The translations under genes and the position numbers were made by a program. Under the pieces are notes generated by a model that was given only the letters and a program-made list of their open reading frames with translations, was not told where the DNA came from and ran no database searches. Shown here piece by piece: positions 52,239 to 60,706 of a stretch of DNA of 64,000 bases (positions within the stretch are counted from its first letter, which is position 1; each line of letters opens with the position of its first letter). Source of the stretch: Luteococcus sanguinis (GTDB lineage: Bacteria; Actinomycetota; Actinomycetes; Propionibacteriales; Propionibacteriaceae); NCBI RefSeq assembly GCF_039527675.1, contig NZ_BAAAKI010000017.1:23194-87193 (forward strand), read 5' to 3'.

Positions 52239-53551
52239 TCGGCCAACCCGTCCAGGGCCTGGGTGAGGTCGGCGAGGATGTCGTCGACGTCCTCGATGCC
52301 GACCGCGAGCCGGACCATCTCGGCGGGGACGCCAGCTGCCTCCAGCTCGTCGGGCGTGAGCTGGGAGTGCGTGGTGGTGGCGTTGTGGATCACCAGCGAC
52401 TTCGCGTCGCCGATGTTGGCGAGGTGGCTGAACAGCTGCAGCGAGTCGACGAACCTCGCCCCCGCCTCGCGTCCGGCCGTGAGCCCGAAGGAGACGATGC
52501 CGCCGTAGCCCTTGCCGGTCATCACCTTGTCGGCGGTGGCCTTGTGCGGGGAGTCGTCCAGACCCGGGTAGTTGACCCAGGCGACCTGCGGGTGGTCGGC
52601 GAGGAAGCGCGCGACGGCCAGCGCGTTGGCGCTGTGGCGCTCCATCCGCAGGTGCAGGGTCTCCATGCCCTGGCAGAAGAGCCAGGAGTGCAGCGGAGCC
52701 AAGGTGGCGCCGGTGTTGCGCAGCAGCACGGTGCGGGCGCGGATGATGTAGGCGGCCGGTCCGGCGGCCTCGGTCCAGACGACCTCGTGGTAGGCGTGGT
52801 CGGGGCTGGTGATGCTCGGGAAGCGATCGGCGTTCGCGGTCCAGTCGAACTTTCCGGAGTCGACGATCACGCCGCCGATGGCCGTCCCGTGCCCGCCGAG
52901 GTACTTGGTGGCGGAGTGGACGACGACGTCCGCGCCGTGCTCGAAGGGGCGGCACAGGTAGGGCGTCGGAACCGTGTTGTCGATGATCAGGGGCACGCCG
53001 ATCGCGTGCGCCGCCTCGCTCCACGCGTCCAGGTCGACGACCTGCAGCGAGGGGTTGCCCATCGATTCACCAAAGACCAAACGGGTCTTGTCGTCAGCCA
53101 CCTCGGCGATCTGCTCCGGGTGGGCCGGGTCGACGAAGCGCGCCTCGATGCCGAACTGGGGCAGGGTGTGCGCGAACAGGGCGAAGGTGCCGCCGTAGAG
53201 GGTGGACATGGCGACGATGTTGTCGCCGGCGTTGACCAGGTTCAGCACCGCGTAGGTGATGGCAGCGGCACCCGATGCGGTGGCCAGGGCACCGACGCCA
53301 CCCTCGAGCGCGTTGACACGGTCCTCGAAGACCGTGGTGGTGGGGTTCATGATGCGCCCGTAGATGTTGCCCGGCTGGGCGAGCGAGAAGAGCGCGGCGG
53401 CGTGCTCGGTGTCGTCGAAGGTGAATGCGGCGGTCTGGTAGATCGGCACCGCGCGGGACTTCGTGGTCGGGTCCGGCACCTCCTGCCCGGCATGGACGGC
53501 CAGGGTGGCGGGGCTGGCGGACGCCAGGAAGGCGGCCTTGTCGATGGACAC
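52235..53551 (-). CDS. metY: O-acetylhomoserine sulfhydrylase
   Basis: A 438-residue PLP enzyme of the Cys/Met metabolism class that makes homocysteine directly from sulfide and O-acetylhomoserine. The PLP Lys is in HSATKYLGGHGTAIGG near residue 210, and GESMGNPSLQVVDLD near 160 and LYGGTFALFAHTLPQFG near 120 are typical. First gene of metY-metX-metW; the divergent TetR gene is 150 bases away. No SAM riboswitch could be recognised in the gap. Confidence 0.95.
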   Translation of the reverse strand: MSIDKAAFLASASPATLAVHAGQEVPDPTTKSRAVPIYQTAAFTFDDTEHAAALFSLAQPGNIYGRIMNPTTTVFEDRVNALEGGVGALATASGAAAITYAVLNLVNAGDNIVAMSTLYGGTFALFAHTLPQFGIEARFVDPAHPEQIAEVADDKTRLVFGESMGNPSLQVVDLDAWSEAAHAIGVPLIIDNTVPTPYLCRPFEHGADVVVHSATKYLGGHGTAIGGVIVDSGKFDWTANADRFPSITSPDHAYHEVVWTEAAGPAAYIIRARTVLLRNTGATLAPLHSWLFCQGMETLHLRMERHSANALAVARFLADHPQVAWVNYPGLDDSPHKATADKVMTGKGYGGIVSFGLTAGREAGARFVDSLQLFSHLANIGDAKSLVIHNATTTHSQLTPDELEAAGVPAEMVRLAVGIEDVDDILADLTQALDGLAE

Positions 53552-53701
53552 GGTGCTCCGATCGTTCGGGTTTGGTTACAGGCTAGGGGCAGCGCGCAAG
53601 GCGGACTGGTGCTCTCTCGGGCGCTGGACAGGCTTCGGAGCGCGGGGCTCGACGCTAGGGTTCCGTCAACAGTTCGTGCCCATCGACGGGAGAAGTCGAT
53701 C

Positions 53702-54352
53702 GTGAACCCGACCGCCCAGGATGATGCGCCGCGCACCTCGACCGGACGCATCGACGGACGCAGCGCGCGCAAGGTGGAGACCCGGCGCCGCATCATGGCC
53801 GCCGCCAGCGATCTGTTCGCCGAGCAGGGCTTCGCGGGGACGTCGATGGACGAGATCGCCGAGGCTGCTGGCGTCAGCAAGGGGACGATCTTCTACAACT
53901 ACAAGAACAAGGCTGACCTCTTCGAGAAGCTGGTGGAGAGCTCGGCCGCCGCCATCCGGGCCGACCTGTACGCCGCGCGGGAGGGCCAGCGAGGTTGGGT
54001 GGCGTTGACCGACGCGATGTGGCGGATTCTCTGTACCGCGGACGAGCAGCCCGCTCCGGCGCAGATCGTGATGACCGAGTTGTTCCGCACCAACCGTCCG
54101 TGGGCGAGCAGCCTGCCCCGGACCAGGGAACAGATCGTCCAGCCGCTGGTGGAGATTATTTCGGAGCTGGCCGAAGACCGCAGGAGCCGTGGGTTGACCC
54201 CGGCGATCCTGCCCGAGCACCTGCCCAATGTGGCGATGTCGGTGATCGGCGCCCTGGTGGTCGCCACCTTGGACCGGCGTGCCTTCATGCCCGAGCGTCC
54301 GCTCGAAGAGGTGCATCGCGGTCTGATGCTCGCGATCTCCGGGCTCCAGTAG
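53702..54352 (+). CDS. TetR family regulator
   Basis: A 216-residue repressor: N-terminal helix-turn-helix (IMAAASDLFAEQGFAGTSMD, then EAAGVSKGTIFYNYKNKADL, about residues 30-75) and a C-terminal ligand-binding domain resembling the TetR_C_2 group. GGGAGAAG precedes the GTG at 53702. It is divergent from metY and may regulate it or itself; the ligand is unknown. Confidence 0.9.
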   Translation: MNPTAQDDAPRTSTGRIDGRSARKVETRRRIMAAASDLFAEQGFAGTSMDEIAEAAGVSKGTIFYNYKNKADLFEKLVESSAAAIRADLYAAREGQRGWVALTDAMWRILCTADEQPAPAQIVMTELFRTNRPWASSLPRTREQIVQPLVEIISELAEDRRSRGLTPAILPEHLPNVAMSVIGALVVATLDRRAFMPERPLEEVHRGLMLAISGLQ

Positions 54353-54353
54353 T

Positions 54354-54899
54354 TCAGGCCTGGTCGTCCTTGATCGCTGGGTCCGGAATGACCTGCGCGT
54401 AGCGGGCCCGCAGCGCGTCCCAGTCGAGGTCGAGGGAGTCGTCGCCGACGCAGCGCTCGACCTGCTCCCCCGCGGCCTGCAACGCGAGGACGGTGAGGCA
54501 GACGTGCCATCCGGCGGCGGTGTCGATCGCCGACTCGGGACGGGCGAGTTGGTGCACCAGGTTGACCTGCGTCCCCTCGCCGGAGGGGGCCAGCTGCCAG
54601 CCCACGACGTCGCCGCCCCAGTGGTGCTCCAGGTACCAGGGCTCGCGAGCCTCGACAACCGTTGCGTCCACTGGCGGGGCGGCGGGGTGCTCGAGGCTGG
54701 TGGCGGTGCCCTCGGCGACCAGCGGACGGTCGGGGATGATCGGCGACCACTTCGCCAGGGCGTTGGGGTCGGTGAGCGCGGTCCACACCTGCTGCTGCGA
54801 CATCGGCAACACGGTGGTGAGGGTCAGCACCTCCTCGCGGCGGCGGGCCGGGGTCAGGGGTCCGGCGAGGGCGGTGGTCAAGGCGGTGCTGTCGCTCAT
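54354..54899 (-). CDS. SRPBCC (START-like) domain protein
   Basis: A 181-residue lipid/hydrophobic-ligand-binding-fold protein: LTTVLPMSQQQVWTALTDPN near residue 32 and WYLEHHWGGDVVGWQL near 90, with NLVHQLA strands, match the AHSA1/polyketide-cyclase-like group. It starts at ATG 54899 and converges closely with the TetR gene, leaving one base between the two stops. The DUF2891 gene lies ten bases upstream on the same strand. The ligand and function are unknown. Confidence 0.82.
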   Translation of the reverse strand: MSDSTALTTALAGPLTPARRREEVLTLTTVLPMSQQQVWTALTDPNALAKWSPIIPDRPLVAEGTATSLEHPAAPPVDATVVEAREPWYLEHHWGGDVVGWQLAPSGEGTQVNLVHQLARPESAIDTAAGWHVCLTVLALQAAGEQVERCVGDDSLDLDWDALRARYAQVIPDPAIKDDQA

Positions 54900-54909
54900 G
54901 GTCCGAAAG

Positions 54910-55926
54910 CTACACGAGCGGGCGGCGTGCAAGCTCAGCCTGCAGCGCGAAGCTGACCAGCCAGTGGGTGCTCATGAAGTCTCCGTGGCTGATCTGTTCG
55001 CTGGCCCAGACCTGTTGCTGGTCGGCGCTGGCCAGTGCGCGGGCTGCCCTGTCGTTGTCCAGTGCCGGGGCCAGCTGGCGCAACACGGCGGCGCGGTGCA
55101 GGGCCAGACCGTAGAGGTGGACGAGTTTCCCGTCGGTGGCGTCCAACACCTCGGGGACCGCCAGTAGCTCGTCCGATCCCCCAGCGAGGCCGGGCAGGAA
55201 GCTGGTCAGCCAGCTCGTGAACTCATCGGTCGGAAGAACGCGCTGCATCAAACACGCCTCGGCCAGTGCCGGTGAGCAGAAGTCGTTTCCGCCCGGCTCG
55301 TACCGCGACGGGTAGTCGATGTCGGCCTGGTACCAGCGGCGGGCGTGCGTCTCGATGGCGCGGGCGACGTCGTCGCGTTCAAGACTCCGGGCAGCGTCCA
55401 GGCAGAGCGCGATGCCGAAGGCGGTGTTGTCGTGCTGGCCATTTCGCACCGGACGGGTGAGGCGGGGCATCCAAGTGGGCAGCATGTCGAAGACCACGTC
55501 ACTGACTTGGGCCGATGTCTCCGACCAGGCTGCGGCGCGGGGATGCGCCGACTCCGTGGCTGCGGCGGTGAGCAGGCAGGCCCAGCCCCAGCCGTAGGGA
55601 CGCTCGAAGCCCGGGTGCGCGCGCAGGTAGTCGGCCTCGACCCGGCAGTTCTCGCGCGTGAGGCGTTCATCGAGGACGCGCACCAGATCATCCCGGGTGC
55701 TCGGCTCGATCGCGTCCGGGGCGGTGGTGAGCAGGGTCACCGCGGACCACTGCATGTGCACCGAGGAGTGCCAGTCGAGGCAGCCGTGGAAGGCGGGGTG
55801 CAGGGTCCAAGGGGTGACGTCGCAGTCGTCCGGGCCGCCGGACATGTGCGACGACACCCACGGGAACCGCGTCCCCAGACCCTGGAGGATCGTGTTCGCC
55901 CAGCCCTGTGCCTCGTCCTCGATCAT
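54910..55926 (-). CDS. DUF2891 family protein
   Basis: A 338-residue protein of the DUF2891 family, a presumed alpha/alpha-barrel. Family hallmarks are HPAFHGCLDWHSSVHMQW near residue 45, RPYGWGWACLL near 108 and FCSPALAEACLMQRVL near 215. Some relatives are annotated as glycoside-hydrolase-like, but activity is unproven. The ATG at 55926 leaves about 50 bases to the divergent topoisomerase gene. Confidence 0.88.
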   Translation of the reverse strand: MIEDEAQGWANTILQGLGTRFPWVSSHMSGGPDDCDVTPWTLHPAFHGCLDWHSSVHMQWSAVTLLTTAPDAIEPSTRDDLVRVLDERLTRENCRVEADYLRAHPGFERPYGWGWACLLTAAATESAHPRAAAWSETSAQVSDVVFDMLPTWMPRLTRPVRNGQHDNTAFGIALCLDAARSLERDDVARAIETHARRWYQADIDYPSRYEPGGNDFCSPALAEACLMQRVLPTDEFTSWLTSFLPGLAGGSDELLAVPEVLDATDGKLVHLYGLALHRAAVLRQLAPALDNDRAARALASADQQQVWASEQISHGDFMSTHWLVSFALQAELARRPLV

Positions 55927-55977
55927 TGCTCCCCTTCGACTGTTCCCACCGTAGTCGTGAGGCACTACGGTCATGCC

Positions 55978-56982
55978 ATGCCACGGCTGCGACGCACCAA
56001 CCCCCGGATGCCCGGCCACTCCCGACTGCGGCGTGGCAAGGGCTTCAGCTACCACGACGCCGACGGTGCGGCGTTGTCGCCGGACGAACTGGAGCGCGTG
56101 AAGGCGTTGGTGATCCCGCCAGCCTGGACGGACGTGTGGATCTGCCCCTTCGCCAACGGCCACCTGCAGGCGGTCGGCACCGACGATGCCGGCCGGCGGC
56201 AGTACCTCTACCACCCCCAGTGGCGGGCCCGTCGCGACCAGTCGAAGTTCACAAGGGTCGCCGAGGCGGCCACCATGCTCCCGTCCGCGCGCCGACAGGT
56301 CAGCACCGACCTCGATCTGTCCGCGATGCCGCTGGAACGCGCCGCCGCCACTGCCGTCCGGCTCCTCGACGTCGGCTACTTCCGGATCGGCAACGACGCC
56401 TACACCGATGCGCACGGCTCCTTCGGATTGACCACGCTGGAACGCCAGCACGTCCGTCGTCGCCAGGACTCGCTGGTGTTCGCCTTCGTGGGCAAGTCCG
56501 GCGTCAGCCACTCGATCGAGGTGGACGACCCGCAGGCGCTCGCAGCGCTGGAGGTGATGCGACGACGCACGGACGACTCCGCGCGATTGTTGGCCTGGAA
56601 GGGGCCGTCGGGCTGGACTCCCCTGTCGTCCGCGGACGTGAACACCTACCTCTCGGGGTTGTTCGGCGGCACCGTGACCGCGAAGGACTTCCGCACCTGG
56701 CATGCCACGGTGATCGCCGCCGAGGTGCTGGCGTCCACCGACGAGCCGGGCGCCAGCCAGGCCTCCCGGGCCCGGGCCATTCGTCAGGCGACGCGCGAGG
56801 TCGCGGCCTACCTGGGCAACACCCCGACGGTGGCCCGCAACAGCTACATCGACCCACGCGTCATCGACGCCTACGAGAACGGACGGACGATCGGCGACGC
56901 GGCGACCAAGAAGTATCGCACCGCCGCGGCGCGCCAGAAGGGACTGGAGGCCGCCGTCCTGGAGCTGCTGGGCCAGGGATAG
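55978..56982 (+). CDS. DNA topoisomerase IB
   Basis: A 334-residue poxvirus/eukaryote-type topoisomerase I that relaxes supercoils through a 3'-phosphotyrosine. Active-site pieces are visible: YLYHPQWRARRDQSKF near residue 80, RIGNDAYTDAHGSFGLTTL near 140, KDFRTWHATV near 240 (catalytic Arg/His), and the nucleophile Tyr in ARNSYIDPRVI near 290. The ATG at 55978 is the first in frame after the divergent gene. The His-rich NifX-like gene follows in nine bases. Confidence 0.92.
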   Translation: MPRLRRTNPRMPGHSRLRRGKGFSYHDADGAALSPDELERVKALVIPPAWTDVWICPFANGHLQAVGTDDAGRRQYLYHPQWRARRDQSKFTRVAEAATMLPSARRQVSTDLDLSAMPLERAAATAVRLLDVGYFRIGNDAYTDAHGSFGLTTLERQHVRRRQDSLVFAFVGKSGVSHSIEVDDPQALAALEVMRRRTDDSARLLAWKGPSGWTPLSSADVNTYLSGLFGGTVTAKDFRTWHATVIAAEVLASTDEPGASQASRARAIRQATREVAAYLGNTPTVARNSYIDPRVIDAYENGRTIGDAATKKYRTAAARQKGLEAAVLELLGQG

Positions 56983-56991
56983 GTTCGAGCC

Positions 56992-57387
56992 ATGAGACTT
57001 GCCGCCGCCGTTGCTGCCGAATCCACCGACCTCGTGGGCCTGGGACGAGCACCGCGGGTTGCCCTGCTGGACGTCGAGGACGGTGTGGTCACCGGCCAGG
57101 AGGTCGTCGAAACGCAGTGGGACGTCCTGCACGGGGACCATGGGCATGCCCACGGCCACGAGCACGCCGCTTCCGAGCATGGGCACCACAACCACCCGGG
57201 CGAGGGCGCGCACCACGCCCGAATCGTCACCTTCCTGCGGGACAACAAGGTCGAGGCCGTGATGGCCGCCCACGCCGGCCCGCCGATGGTCAACACGCTG
57301 TCGAAGATGGGGCTGCCCTTCCTCACCGGTCAGGGTGACGCGGCGCAGTTGGCGGCCGAGGCAGCTCGGATCGTCTCCGAGGGCTGA
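56992..57387 (+). CDS. NifX/NifB-C-like domain protein with a His-rich insert
   Basis: A 131-residue protein of the dinitrogenase iron-molybdenum cofactor biosynthesis fold (ribonuclease H-like). The first strand RLAAAVAAESTDLVGLGRAP and the later FLRDNKVEAVMAAHAGPPM fit the family. An insert at about residues 48-76 holds some eleven histidines (HGDHGHAHGHEH and GHHNHPGEGAHH), suggesting metal binding. No nif genes are nearby, so a metal-handling role is inferred. It lies nine bases after the topoisomerase gene and may be in its operon. Confidence 0.7.
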   Translation: MRLAAAVAAESTDLVGLGRAPRVALLDVEDGVVTGQEVVETQWDVLHGDHGHAHGHEHAASEHGHHNHPGEGAHHARIVTFLRDNKVEAVMAAHAGPPMVNTLSKMGLPFLTGQGDAAQLAAEAARIVSEG

Positions 57388-57511
57388 TCCTCCGCACGAC
57401 GGGCCTGACAACGCTTCCCACCCCTGCGGGGATGGGGCGCGATGGTCCCGGCTCATAGGGTCACTCGGAGCTGATCGTGTGGTCAGCACTCCCTGACCCC
57501 AGGAGATGCCC

Positions 57512-58831
57512 GTGACCCAGCAGGACGCAGCACCCACGCTGAAGCGGTCGGTGACGACCAATGCACTGTTCTTCTTCATCCTCGGTGACGTGCTCGGGGC
57601 TGGCGTCTACGTCCTGGCCGGACACGTTGCCGGAATCGTTGGTGGGGCGGTGTGGGTGCCGCTCGTGGTCGCCCTGTTGCTGGCGCTGTTGACGGCCGGC
57701 TCCTATGCCGAGCTCGCGACCAAGTATCCGCTGGCCGGGGGTTCCGCCCACTACGCCACCAAGGCCTTCGGACCCTTCATCGGCTTCCTGGTGGGATTCT
57801 GCATGCTCGCGTCCGGGATCGTGTCGGTCGGCGCTCTGTCGCTTGGCTTCGCCGGTGACTACCTGTCGTCCTTCGTGACCTTGCCGACCGCTGGCGTGGT
57901 GCTGGTCTTCCTTGCTCTGCTGGCCGCGCTGAATGCGCGCGGTATCGGTGAATCGATGGGCGTGAACCGCATCGCGACGCTGATCGAAGTTGGCGGGCTG
58001 GTGCTGGTCATCGTCCTGGGCTTCCTGGTGATCGCACGGGGCGGCGCGCAGGTCGACTTCTCCCGCCTCACCCAGCTGGGGACGTCCGAACACGGGCCGC
58101 TGTCCGCGGTGCTCGCCGGAACGGTCCTGGCTTTCTACTCCTATGTGGGCTTCGAGACGAGCGTGAACCTCGCCGAGGAGACCAAGGACCCAAGCCGGTC
58201 CTACCCGCGCGCCCTGTTCGGAGCGTTGCTGGTGGCGGGCGTCGTCTACGCCCTGATCGGCGTCGTCGCGTCCGTCGCGATCCCGACCGACGTGCTCTCA
58301 GGCTCCAGCGCTCCCCTGCTGCGCATCGTCGAGGCCGCGCACGTCGTCCCGTCCGTGTTGTTCAGCGCGATCGCCCTGGTCGCGGTCGCGAATGGTGCGC
58401 TGCTGACCGGCATCATGTCGTCCCGGCTGGCCTACGGCATGGCCCGCGACGGGCTGCTGCCCGGGGTCCTGACGCGTCTGCTGCCCACCCGACGGACCCC
58501 GTGGGTGGCCATCGTCGTGACCACCACGTTGTCGCTGCTGCTTGCGCTCACGGGGACGATCGAGGTGCTGGCCAGCACCATGGTGCTGCTGCTCCTGGTG
58601 GTCTTCTTCGCCGTGAACCTGGCGGTTCTCGCGCTGCGCCGCGACCATGTCGCCCACGAACACTTCCGCGTGCCCTCCGTGCTGCCGATCGGTGGGCTGC
58701 TGTCCTGCCTGCTGCTGGTGACGCAGGTCGAGCGCGGTGTGTGGACCTATGGCATCCCCCTGCTGGCGGTGGCCGGCGTGCTGGCGTGGTTCGCCTCCCG
58801 CAATCATGGCAACCGCCCAGAGAATCGCTGA
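57512..58831 (+). CDS. APC family amino acid permease
   Basis: A 439-residue permease with about twelve helices. It starts with ALFFFILGDVLGAGVYVLAG, the helix 1 unwound GxG motif of the amino acid-polyamine-organocation family, and has FYSYVGFETSVNLAEETKDP near residue 215, another family hallmark. Two starts are possible; GTG at 57512 is preferred over ATG at 57506 because AGGAG ends seven bases before it. The substrate is unknown; cationic amino acids are usual for the closest-looking group. Copy C of the palindrome follows. Confidence 0.9.
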   Translation: MTQQDAAPTLKRSVTTNALFFFILGDVLGAGVYVLAGHVAGIVGGAVWVPLVVALLLALLTAGSYAELATKYPLAGGSAHYATKAFGPFIGFLVGFCMLASGIVSVGALSLGFAGDYLSSFVTLPTAGVVLVFLALLAALNARGIGESMGVNRIATLIEVGGLVLVIVLGFLVIARGGAQVDFSRLTQLGTSEHGPLSAVLAGTVLAFYSYVGFETSVNLAEETKDPSRSYPRALFGALLVAGVVYALIGVVASVAIPTDVLSGSSAPLLRIVEAAHVVPSVLFSAIALVAVANGALLTGIMSSRLAYGMARDGLLPGVLTRLLPTRRTPWVAIVVTTTLSLLLALTGTIEVLASTMVLLLLVVFFAVNLAVLALRRDHVAHEHFRVPSVLPIGGLLSCLLLVTQVERGVWTYGIPLLAVAGVLAWFASRNHGNRPENR

Positions 58832-58839
58832 CAACGCGC

Positions 58840-58883
58840 ACTGGGTGGCGCAACTGCCGTAGTCGGCAGGAAGTCCACCCAGT
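58840..58883 (-). repeat. 44-bp palindromic repeat, copy C
   Basis: ACTGGGTGG and its perfect complement form 9-base outer arms; inside, CTGCCG and CGGCAG pair around a 4-base TAGT loop, with a mismatched bulge between the stems. It lies between the convergent permease and DUF554 genes, in the opposite orientation to copies A and B, and could act as a bidirectional terminator. Confidence 0.8.
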
Positions 58884-58891
58884 CGGAGGGG

Positions 58892-59635
58892 TCAGCGGGC
58901 GACGGTCTGCGCGACCCACAGGAACAGCGGTGCAAGCACCAGCGCCGGCAGCAGGTCGGCGACCCGGACTTCCTTGAGGCCCATCAGCCGGATGCCCAGG
59001 CCCATCAGGATGATGCCGCCTGCGACGGAGATCGTGTCGACCGCGCCGTTGGGGAGTACGGGCCCGAGCGCGAAACCCGCGAGCGTCAACAATCCCTGGT
59101 AGACGAACACCGACGCTGCCGACAGCAGCACCCCGGCACCGAACGCGGACGCGAAGGCCATCGCCGCGAAACCGTCCAGGACGGCCTTGACGTAGAGCTG
59201 TTGGGCGCCCAGGCCCAGTCCGTCCGAGAAGGATCCGAGGATGCTCAACGGTCCCACGCAGAACAGCAACGTTGCCGTGACGAAGCCCTCGGCGAAGCGG
59301 TGCTCCCCACCCCGTCCGAACGTGCGCTTGGCCCAGACGCCGAGGGCGTCGATGCGGCTCTCGAGGTGCAGGGCCGACCCGAGGATTGCGCCGAACAGCA
59401 GCCCGAGCAGGACGATGATCGAGGCGGCGCCGAAGGGTGCGAGCGAGGTGTAGGAGGTCTTGCTCAGCGGAGCCAGCGACAGCGCGCCAATGACGATGGT
59501 GAACAGGCCGAGCACGTCCGTGATGGTCGAGCGGGTGCGCTCCGGGAGCCGATCACCCACCAGCAGCCCGAGTGCTCCGCCGAGGAGAACCGTGACGACG
59601 TTAACGAGCGTCCCGCTGCCGATGAACACGGCCAC
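58892..59635 (-). CDS. DUF554 family membrane protein
   Basis: A 247-residue membrane protein with about seven helices and family motifs GTLVNVVTVLLGGALGLLVG at residues 8-27 and FVTATLLFCVGPLSILGSFSDGLG near 120-143, characteristic of DUF554 (YdfK-like) proteins. The function is unknown. It starts with GTG at 59635 and is divergent from the interrupted serine hydrolase gene. Its stop is ten bases from palindrome copy C. Confidence 0.9.
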   Translation of the reverse strand: MAVFIGSGTLVNVVTVLLGGALGLLVGDRLPERTRSTITDVLGLFTIVIGALSLAPLSKTSYTSLAPFGAASIIVLLGLLFGAILGSALHLESRIDALGVWAKRTFGRGGEHRFAEGFVTATLLFCVGPLSILGSFSDGLGLGAQQLYVKAVLDGFAAMAFASAFGAGVLLSAASVFVYQGLLTLAGFALGPVLPNGAVDTISVAGGIILMGLGIRLMGLKEVRVADLLPALVLAPLFLWVAQTVAR

Positions 59636-60698
59636 GAGTCTCGCACGACACAGATGGCTGGACGCCCGAGTGCCGATGGGCGGTCAGTGAGCGTGCCCTC
59701 GACTCGGACTGTCCGATTCGCGGGAGTTCCCGCCCCGACGGGCGACAAAGCCACATATTCCGCTTCTGTGAGAGCCCACCCTCAGGGCGCCGGTGCGCTT
59801 GATGAAGGCGCGCATGTGTCTCACGACAACCGATGGAGCACCGCCAACTATTGACCCAGCGCCAGTGGGGCACTTGACTGCAAGGAACAATTCGCCACAC
59901 GAACGAAGTCGCCATGTCAAATATCCCCGAGGTCGTCGATCCGCGATCGGTGGGCGTCTCCCCCGATCAACTGGAGGTTGTCGACCGGCTGGTGGAGGAG
60001 CAGATTGCGTCCAACGCCTACCAGGGAATCGTCGTGCTGATAGCTCGGCACGGAAAGCCGTGTTACTTCAAGGCGTTCGGCAAGGCGGACGAACACCAGG
60101 CGATGAAGACGGATGCGATCTTCCGTCTTGCGTCGATGTCGAAGGTGCTGACCGCGGTTTGCGTGCTGCAGCTTTGGGAACAGGGTCGGTTGAGCCTCGC
60201 TGACCCCATTTCGAACTACCTGCCGGAGTTCGCCAACCCCCAGGTGGCGGTGTGCCACCCCGATGGCACTCATGCGCTGCGTCCCGCCACCCGAGAGATC
60301 ACCGCCCACGATCTGCTGAGTATGACAGCCGGCATGACAAACACTTGGTGGGCCGATGCCTACCCGCTTCCCGCCTACCAGGTCGTTCCGTACCTGTATG
60401 CGAAAGCCGGGGTACGTGACGATATGAACGCCCCCAACATGACGCTCGCCGAAAACATTGCCTGCTTGGCCACGATGCCGCTCATCGCTGACCCCGGAAC
60501 CATGTTCGACTACTCGAACAGCAGCGTCGACACGCTGTGCCGACTGGTCGAGGTCATCTCGGGGCAGGACTTCGACAGTTTCCAGCGCGAGCACATTCTG
60601 ACCCCCCTGAGCATGGACGAGACTTGGTTCTTCATCCCCGATCACCAGCGGAGCCGCCTGGCGGAGGTGTACTGGCCGGGCCGAGACGAGGCTCACAC

Positions 60699-60706
60699 CC
60701 ATAACG
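60699..60706. repeat. Target-site duplication, left copy
   Basis: CCATAACG, repeated exactly at the other end of the insertion (62143-62150). Eight bases is the usual duplication length of the ISL3 family. Confidence 0.9.

Noticed and set aside
53552..53701. SAM or similar riboswitch upstream of metY
   Set aside because: I looked for conserved SAM riboswitch cores in the 150-base leader and found none; the gap also has to hold the divergent TetR promoter.
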